Assembly: GCA_947363765.1 (NCBI GenBank)
Contig: CANAQC010000008.1
Span: 1 to 46,756, forward strand
DNA: 46,756 nt
Reading direction: 5' to 3'
Source: an uncultured Clostridium sp.
GTDB lineage: Bacteria; Bacillota; Clostridia; TANB77; CAG-508
Shown here: piece by piece, positions 40,354 to 46,756 of the stretch
Numbering within the stretch: the stretch's first letter is position 1
How the letters are laid out: each line of letters begins with the position of its first letter
Made by a program: the position numbers and the translations under genes
The notes under the pieces: generated by a model
Database searches by the model: none
What the model saw: only the letters and a program-made list of their open reading frames with translations
Told to the model about the DNA's origin: nothing

Positions 40354-43300
40354 ATGGAAGAAAATGAAAGAAGATTTGAACAAGATATAGAAAGTTATTT
40401 ACTATCAGAAGATGGTGGATATGTTAAAGGATATCCACAAGATTTTGATAGAGAATGTGCTTTAAATAAAAAAGATTTATTTACCTTCATAGAAAATTCT
40501 CAAAAGAATGAATGGGAAAGATATAAAAAAGCTTTTCCAGATGACTATGAGAGTAGATTTATAAAAAGACTTAATGAAGAAATTACTCAAAGAGGAATAA
40601 TAGAGGTTATTAGAAATGAAATAAAAGACAGAGGATATAAATTCAAATTAGCATACTTCCAACCAGAAACAAGTTTGAATCCAGAAGATAGAAGATTATA
40701 TGAAATGAATATTCTAAATGAAACTAGACAACTAAAGTATTCTACTCAAAATGAAAATTCAATTGATATAGTATTGCTATTAAATGGTATTCCATTAGTT
40801 GCTTTGGAGTTAAAAAATCAAATAACAGGGCAAGACTCAGAAAATGCACAAAAACAATTTATGTATGATAGAGATCCGAGAGAATTGATATTTAAATTCA
40901 ATTCAAGAATAATAGTATATTTTGCTGTTGATCATTATGATGTGAAAATGACTACAAAATTAGCAGGACCGAATACAAGGTATTTACCATTTAATCAAGG
41001 TTCAAATGGGGCAGGAAATGTTGGGGGAGACGGAAATCCAACTAATACAGATGGTTATACTACGGATTATTTATGGAAGAATGTATTAAAGAGAGATTCT
41101 TTAATGGAAATAATTCAAAAATTCATACACCTAGAAGTTAAAGAAGAAATAGAACATAAAAATGGTAAAGAAAAAAAGATTGAAAGGAAAAATATAATCT
41201 TTCCTAGATATCATCAATTAGACGTTGTAAGAAAATTAATATGGAATGTTAGAGATTGTGGAGTTGGACATAATTATTTAATTCAACATAGTGCGGGTTC
41301 TGGAAAATCCAATTCTATAGCATGGCTTGCACATAGACTCTCAGGATTACATGACAAAAATAATAATGCAATATTTAATTCTATTATAGTTGTAACAGAT
41401 AGAACGGTATTAGATAAACAATTACAAGATACAATCTATCAATTTGAACATCAGAAAGGTGTAGTTGTAAAAATAGATGATGATAAGACATCACAAGATT
41501 TAAAAAATGCTATAGATAATGGAAAAAGAATAATCATAACAACACTTCAAAAGTTTCCAGTAATATACAAAGATGTATCAGATACTGCCAGTAAGAAATT
41601 TGCTGTAATAGTTGATGAAGCACATTCAAGTCAAACAGGAAGTTCTGCTAAAAAGTTGAAAATAGCATTAGCAGATAGAGACGAGGCATTGAAAAAATAT
41701 GCAAAGTTAGAGGCATTAGCAGAAGAAAATGAAAAAGATTATGAAGATAAAATAGTAGAAGAATTAGCTACACATGGAAAGCAAGATAATTTATCATTTT
41801 TTGCATTTACAGCAACGCCTAAGGGAAAAACGCTAGAACTGTTTGGTACAAAGCAAGAAGATGGAACTTTTAGACCATATCACATTTATAGTATGAGACA
41901 GGCTATAGAAGAAGAATTCATATTAGATGTATTGGCAAATTATATGACATATGAATCAATATATAAAATTGCAAAAAAGATACCAGATAATCCAGAAGTA
42001 CCAGAAAATTATGCTACAAAATATATTAAAAAATTTGAAAGTTTACATGAGATTAATATAACACAAAAAACACAAATAATAGTTGAACAATTTAGAAAAG
42101 TAACTAAAAATAAAATTGGTGGTAAAGGAAAGGCAATGCTTGTTACAGCATCAAGATTACATGCAGTAAGGTATTTCTTTGAAATGAAGAGATATATACA
42201 AGAAAAAGGGTATGATGACTTAGATGTTTTGGTAGCATTTTCAGGAGAAGTTAAAGATGGAGGAGAAGCTTTTACCGAAAGTGGAATGAATAAGACTAAA
42301 GATGGCAAGAAAATAAAAGAATCTCAGACAAAAGAATACTTTCATAGTGATGAATTCAATGTGTTAGTAGTTGCCGAAAAATATCAAACAGGATTTGATG
42401 AACCATTATTGCATACAATGTTTGTGGACAAAAAGTTGTCTGGAATAAAAGCTGTACAAACATTATCAAGATTAAATAGAATGTGTAAAGGAAAAGATGA
42501 TACATTAGTAATTGATTTTGTAAATAAAGCAGAAGATATTCAAGAAGCTTTTAAGCCATTTTATGATGTTTCAGTTTTAGAAAAAGAAACAGATCCAAAT
42601 GTTATATATAATAAATTAAATATATTGAAAAGTTATAAATTGTGGTATGATGATGATGTAGAAAAATTCTGCAAAATGTATTTGAAAAATGGAAAACAAA
42701 ATGAAAATGATTTTGGAAAATTAACGAGTTGTGTTAAAGAAACAGTTGATTTATATAATAAATTAGATATTGAGCAAAGAGAAAGTTTTAGAAAAGAAGT
42801 CAAAAGTTTTAATAGATTTTATTCATATATAACTCAAATAGCATATATGGGTGATGAAGAGTTACACAAAATTTATATGTATTTAAGATACGTAGAAAAA
42901 TTATTACCAAAGAACAAAATAGATGTAATAGATTTAGAAGGAACAGTTAAACTTACATACTACAATTTAAAGCAAACTTTTGATGGAAGTGTATCATTAA
43001 GAAAAACAGAAGAAACACCTGGAATGATAAAACCACAAGGAGCAAAAGTACAAATAGCAGTATTACCAGAAAAGAGATTACTCGATGAAGTAATCCAAAA
43101 AGTAAACGAATTATATTCTGGACAATTTACAGATGGAGACAATCTCATAGTAGAAAATCTTATGAATACTATTATGGAAGATAAAACAATTAAAAACTTA
43201 GCTAAAAATAATAATGAAGATATGTTTACAAAATCAGTATTTCCTAAAGTATTTAGTGAGAAAACAGCCAAATGTTATAAAGAAAGTGCAACTTCATATA

Positions 43301-43461
43301 AAAAGTTATTTGAAAATAAAGAATTCTATGATGCAATTATGAATTCTTTAGGAAATGTTATTTATAGATTAATGAAAAATGAGTATGATGAAGATAGCAA
43401 AGAACAAGATGATAATCTAAAAGTAGCAGAAGATAGTGAAGAGTATAAATTGGAGGAGTAA
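40354..43461 (+). CDS. hsdR: type I restriction endonuclease subunit R
   Basis: IDIVLLLNGIPLVALELKNQ; HSAGSGKSNSIAWLAHRL; VIVDEAHSSQTGSSAKKL. Confidence 0.95.
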   Translation: MEENERRFEQDIESYLLSEDGGYVKGYPQDFDRECALNKKDLFTFIENSQKNEWERYKKAFPDDYESRFIKRLNEEITQRGIIEVIRNEIKDRGYKFKLAYFQPETSLNPEDRRLYEMNILNETRQLKYSTQNENSIDIVLLLNGIPLVALELKNQITGQDSENAQKQFMYDRDPRELIFKFNSRIIVYFAVDHYDVKMTTKLAGPNTRYLPFNQGSNGAGNVGGDGNPTNTDGYTTDYLWKNVLKRDSLMEIIQKFIHLEVKEEIEHKNGKEKKIERKNIIFPRYHQLDVVRKLIWNVRDCGVGHNYLIQHSAGSGKSNSIAWLAHRLSGLHDKNNNAIFNSIIVVTDRTVLDKQLQDTIYQFEHQKGVVVKIDDDKTSQDLKNAIDNGKRIIITTLQKFPVIYKDVSDTASKKFAVIVDEAHSSQTGSSAKKLKIALADRDEALKKYAKLEALAEENEKDYEDKIVEELATHGKQDNLSFFAFTATPKGKTLELFGTKQEDGTFRPYHIYSMRQAIEEEFILDVLANYMTYESIYKIAKKIPDNPEVPENYATKYIKKFESLHEINITQKTQIIVEQFRKVTKNKIGGKGKAMLVTASRLHAVRYFFEMKRYIQEKGYDDLDVLVAFSGEVKDGGEAFTESGMNKTKDGKKIKESQTKEYFHSDEFNVLVVAEKYQTGFDEPLLHTMFVDKKLSGIKAVQTLSRLNRMCKGKDDTLVIDFVNKAEDIQEAFKPFYDVSVLEKETDPNVIYNKLNILKSYKLWYDDDVEKFCKMYLKNGKQNENDFGKLTSCVKETVDLYNKLDIEQRESFRKEVKSFNRFYSYITQIAYMGDEELHKIYMYLRYVEKLLPKNKIDVIDLEGTVKLTYYNLKQTFDGSVSLRKTEETPGMIKPQGAKVQIAVLPEKRLLDEVIQKVNELYSGQFTDGDNLIVENLMNTIMEDKTIKNLAKNNNEDMFTKSVFPKVFSEKTAKCYKESATSYKKLFENKEFYDAIMNSLGNVIYRLMKNEYDEDSKEQDDNLKVAEDSEEYKLEE

Positions 43462-43463
43462 AA

Positions 43464-44297
43464 ATGAATCAAAATGTTGTAACAATGATATTAAAGAATG
43501 GGACACCTACAGGAATTGTACAATGTAATTTAGATGAATGGATAGGCATAAGTTATAAAATTCCTAGGAATAGGTTAAATGAAACAAAAGAACTTAAGAA
43601 TATTAACAATACAGGAGTATATATATTATTTGGAGTGGATGAAGAAACAGGTGAAGATAGAGCATATATAGGAGAAGCAGAAGATATATATAAAAGATTA
43701 ACTCAACACAACAAAACAAAAGATTTTTGGAATGATTGTTTAGTATTCGTTAGCCAAAATAATTCTTTAAATAAAGCACATATAAAATTTATTGAAAATA
43801 AGTTATATAATAAAGCAAAGGAAGTAGAAAGATTTATTATTGAAAATGATATAAAACCAACAAAATCTTCTTTAGATGGTGCAGATGAGATAAGAGCAGT
43901 AAAATTTTATGAAAAAATAATATTATTAACAGCCGTATATGGGTATCATATTTTCGATAAAATTTTAACAGTACAAGAAGTAAGTGAAGAAGAAATTTAT
44001 TATATAAATTCTATTGGATTGAAAGCAACTGGTACACAAACAGAAGAAGGATTTATAGTTTTTAAAGGTTCACAAAGTAGTGAGGAATTTAAGAAAGCTA
44101 GTACCCAATCATTAAGAAATAAATGGAATGAGTTAAGAAATCAAAAGATAGTAGATAATGGTATATTTTTGAAGGATATAATATTTTCTTCACCATCCAC
44201 AGCTGCAGCTATGATATTAGGAAGAAATGCAAATGGTTTAAGAGAATGGAAAAACAAAAATGGGAAAAGCTTAAAAGAAATTATGAACAATGAGTAA
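43464..44297 (+). CDS. GIY-YIG nuclease-like protein with DUF4357
   Basis: TGVYILFGVDEETGEDRAYIGEAEDIYKRLTQH; C-terminal SPSTAAAMILGRNANGLREWKNKNGKSLKEI. Confidence 0.85.
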   Translation: MNQNVVTMILKNGTPTGIVQCNLDEWIGISYKIPRNRLNETKELKNINNTGVYILFGVDEETGEDRAYIGEAEDIYKRLTQHNKTKDFWNDCLVFVSQNNSLNKAHIKFIENKLYNKAKEVERFIIENDIKPTKSSLDGADEIRAVKFYEKIILLTAVYGYHIFDKILTVQEVSEEEIYYINSIGLKATGTQTEEGFIVFKGSQSSEEFKKASTQSLRNKWNELRNQKIVDNGIFLKDIIFSSPSTAAAMILGRNANGLREWKNKNGKSLKEIMNNE

Positions 44298-44404
44298 CAA
44301 AACATATACTATTTTAGAAATAATTATATAAAAATTAAATAAAACTTTCTTTTTTGGAAATAATATGATATAATATTATTGTAGTGAAAAGGAGAGTTTT
44401 TATT

Positions 44405-45340
44405 ATGTTAGGAGAAAAAATAAAATTATATAGAGAAAGTAGAAATATGACACAAGGTGAAATTGCAGATATATTAGGAGTGAAATCAGCGACGATTTCA
44501 AAATATGAAGCAGGAACAATAGAACCTAATATTGAATCATTAAAGAAACTAGCTGATTTGTTTGAAGTATCTATTGATGAATTAATTAAAGAAGATGATT
44601 TTGATATATCAAAAATAAACATTCTAGAAGTATTAAGAGAACAAAAAAATATGAAATTAAAGGGTAATTTATATCATAATACTCAAATAACATTTGCATA
44701 TAATACAAATCATATTGAAGGAAGTAAGCTTACAGAAGATCAGACTAGATATATTTATGAAACTAATACATTATTAGCAGAGAAAGACTCAATAACAGAT
44801 TTAGATGATATTTTGGAAACAGCTAATCACTTTAAATTAGTAGATTATATGTTAGAGATAGCAGACAAAAAATTAACAGAAAAGATGATAAAAGAATTTC
44901 ATAAAATACTAAAAGAAGGAACATCAGACACCAGAAAAGATTGGTTTGTAGTAGGAGATTATAAAAAGTTAGCTAATGAAGTAGGTGGATTAAAAACTAC
45001 GGATCCTAAAAATGTTGAGAGAGATATGAAAAAACTATTAGAATGGTATGAATCTTTAAAACAAGTAACTATAAATGAAATAATAGAATTTCATGCAAAG
45101 TTTGAGAAGATACATCCATTTCAAGATGGAAATGGCAGAGTAGGCAGAGCAATTGCTTTTAAAGAATGCTTGAAAAATAATATTGTACCATTTATTATTT
45201 TGGATAAAGACAAATTGTTCTATTATAGGGGATTAAATCAATATCAAAGTAATAAAGAAAAAGGATATTTAATAGACACTTGTTTAAATGCACAAGATCA
45301 ATATACAGAAATGATTAGATATTATATTGGAAGTAAATAA
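44405..45340 (+). CDS. XRE HTH-Fic domain protein
   Basis: HTH MTQGEIADILGVKSATISKYEAGTIEPN; Fic motif HPFQDGNGRVGRAI. Confidence 0.92.
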   Translation: MLGEKIKLYRESRNMTQGEIADILGVKSATISKYEAGTIEPNIESLKKLADLFEVSIDELIKEDDFDISKINILEVLREQKNMKLKGNLYHNTQITFAYNTNHIEGSKLTEDQTRYIYETNTLLAEKDSITDLDDILETANHFKLVDYMLEIADKKLTEKMIKEFHKILKEGTSDTRKDWFVVGDYKKLANEVGGLKTTDPKNVERDMKKLLEWYESLKQVTINEIIEFHAKFEKIHPFQDGNGRVGRAIAFKECLKNNIVPFIILDKDKLFYYRGLNQYQSNKEKGYLIDTCLNAQDQYTEMIRYYIGSK

Positions 45341-45432
45341 GAAAATAATATGGAAATATTTAATTACAAATTTATTTTGCTTTTTTGATAATAATATAAA
45401 AGCTTTGATAGAATTTTATATGAGGAGAAAAA

Positions 45433-46650
45433 ATGGAAAAAAAAGACTTAGTTATTGAAGTAGAAAAAATTGCAGAAGGAATAATAAATAAAAAGTATCA
45501 AAAGGAATATAAAGATTTAATAATTGAGAATTATATTAAGTTTTTAGATAATGAAAAGGAAGTAACAGATAAGCAAAGATTATTAAAAATATTAGAGAAT
45601 GTAAAATGGTATTCTAATGAAAATATAGATAAATTTTTCTCTAACACAATTACAGAGATTCTAAATAGAACAATAGGAGACTTATTCTGTATAAGTAAAA
45701 ACAAAAGAACAAGTAGTTGTTATAGTATTATTACCAATTTACTAATGCAAGGTAAGTTAGAAGAAGATAATGTAATGATTTATGATAAAAAAACGAACAC
45801 TTTAGAACACAAAGAAATAGCAAAAAATTCTACTATACTAATTATGGATGACTATTCAGGAAGTGGAGAAACTATTATAAATATGGCTAAAGCTATAGAA
45901 AAGGAATATTCAAACAATAAAGTACTAATTCTATGTTATGTATGGCAAGAGAAAGCAATAAAAATAATAAAAAGAGTAAAAAATATTTTTGATAAAAAAC
46001 TTAAGAATAATTATGAAATTGTTGAAAAAGGAATTGTATTAGAAGATTCTTACAAAGAAAAATTCAATATAGACAATAATACTATTAATTACATAAAAGG
46101 TATTTGTGAATGTTGCCAACAAGCTAATATTAGATATGGATATAGAAGAACAGGGGCAATGTTAACGTTTAATGGTATATCACCGAATAATAATATTTCG
46201 ATGCTATGGAACAATCATATAAAATATAATAATTCTAGGTGGTTCCCTATTTTTAATAGAGAATATTCATTAGAATTATTAATAAGAAAGAAAAATGAAT
46301 ATTTAATAAAAAATAAGACCGAAATACTCGAATTATATAAAGAATCATTTTTGAAAAAAGATATAACATATGAGGAATTTAAAGTCTTAATTATCTTATT
46401 TAATACATATAGCATTAGAAAAGAGTATATAAAAGAAGCATTAGGATTTGACACATTAGAAGAAGTTACAGAAATTATTGAAAAATTTGTAAGTTATGGT
46501 ATAATAACATATAATATAGAAAATATCTTACAGTTTACTGACAGAAAAGTTATTAACGAAATGAGAAGAATAGACGAAAGAATTTCTAGAAGTGTAGGAA
46601 TTATAAAAGGTACAAGGAAACAAATTTCTAAAATTAAGCCTTTGGAATAG
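45433..46650 (+). CDS. phosphoribosyltransferase-like protein (PRTase-CE-like)
   Basis: TILIMDDYSGSGETIINMAKAIEKEY (PRPP-loop-like) and CECCQQANIRYGYRRTGAMLTFNGISPNN. Confidence 0.65.
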   Translation: MEKKDLVIEVEKIAEGIINKKYQKEYKDLIIENYIKFLDNEKEVTDKQRLLKILENVKWYSNENIDKFFSNTITEILNRTIGDLFCISKNKRTSSCYSIITNLLMQGKLEEDNVMIYDKKTNTLEHKEIAKNSTILIMDDYSGSGETIINMAKAIEKEYSNNKVLILCYVWQEKAIKIIKRVKNIFDKKLKNNYEIVEKGIVLEDSYKEKFNIDNNTINYIKGICECCQQANIRYGYRRTGAMLTFNGISPNNNISMLWNNHIKYNNSRWFPIFNREYSLELLIRKKNEYLIKNKTEILELYKESFLKKDITYEEFKVLIILFNTYSIRKEYIKEALGFDTLEEVTEIIEKFVSYGIITYNIENILQFTDRKVINEMRRIDERISRSVGIIKGTRKQISKIKPLE

Positions 46651-46666
46651 TAAACGAGTCGTTTAC
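46650..46666. repeat. 17-bp palindrome gtaaacga-g-tcgtttac
   Basis: perfect 8-bp arms starting at the last base of the PRTase stop codon. Confidence 0.8.
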
Positions 46667-46756
46667 AATGTTTTTAGGTATTTAAATTGTGTTATTAGTA
46701 TTTACCAAATTTTATTCTAAAATTTGTAAATACTAACAATTCAAACTTTAATTTTG

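Noticed and set aside
1-46756. CRISPR array, rRNA or tRNA genes
   Set aside because: No regularly spaced direct repeats and no recognisable rRNA or tRNA cloverleaf seen; in particular no tRNA that could explain the CGG recoding lies in this window.

Overview
AT-rich Clostridia-type (Firmicutes) chromosome segment. From left to right it holds: (i) an integrative-element end at about 1-5.7 kb (AlbA_2/Schlafen-like ATPase, DUF6076-like protein, xis-like HTH protein, tyrosine integrase); (ii) a small-RNA-rich interval at 5.7-6.6 kb with a probable Fst/par-like type I toxin-antitoxin locus, followed by an xis-like ORF and a decayed IS30 transposase; (iii) a core region at 8.3-34.5 kb (MFS, sortase-like/thioester-adhesin pair, CNNM/CBS protein, WG-repeat protein, methionine gamma-lyase-like, YhiN-like, YigZ, Spo0A, P-type ATPase, TrmB, VanY-like, DEAD-box helicase, glycosyltransferases, Pth, RNase E/G, BofA); (iv) an accessory/defence block at 35-46.7 kb (mobilisation remnants, type I R-M hsdM/hsdS/hsdR, GIY-YIG/DUF4357, XRE-Fic, PRTase-like protein). 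The main observation: six otherwise intact genes, including spo0A, pth and yigZ, are each split by one +1 frameshift, and every break falls exactly on an in-frame CGG codon. Skipping the C and reading the next codon as GGN (Gly) restores full-length, family-consistent proteins. A seventh in-frame CGG would fuse two adjacent ORFs in the same way. Only one other in-frame CGG was found (9750) and it does not fit. About two dozen CGG trinucleotides in the other two codon phases cause no disruption. This points to +1 recoding (quadruplet-like CGGN to Gly, or frameshifting at an unassigned CGG) rather than random sequencing error or gene decay. All observations are by eye; no searches were run.
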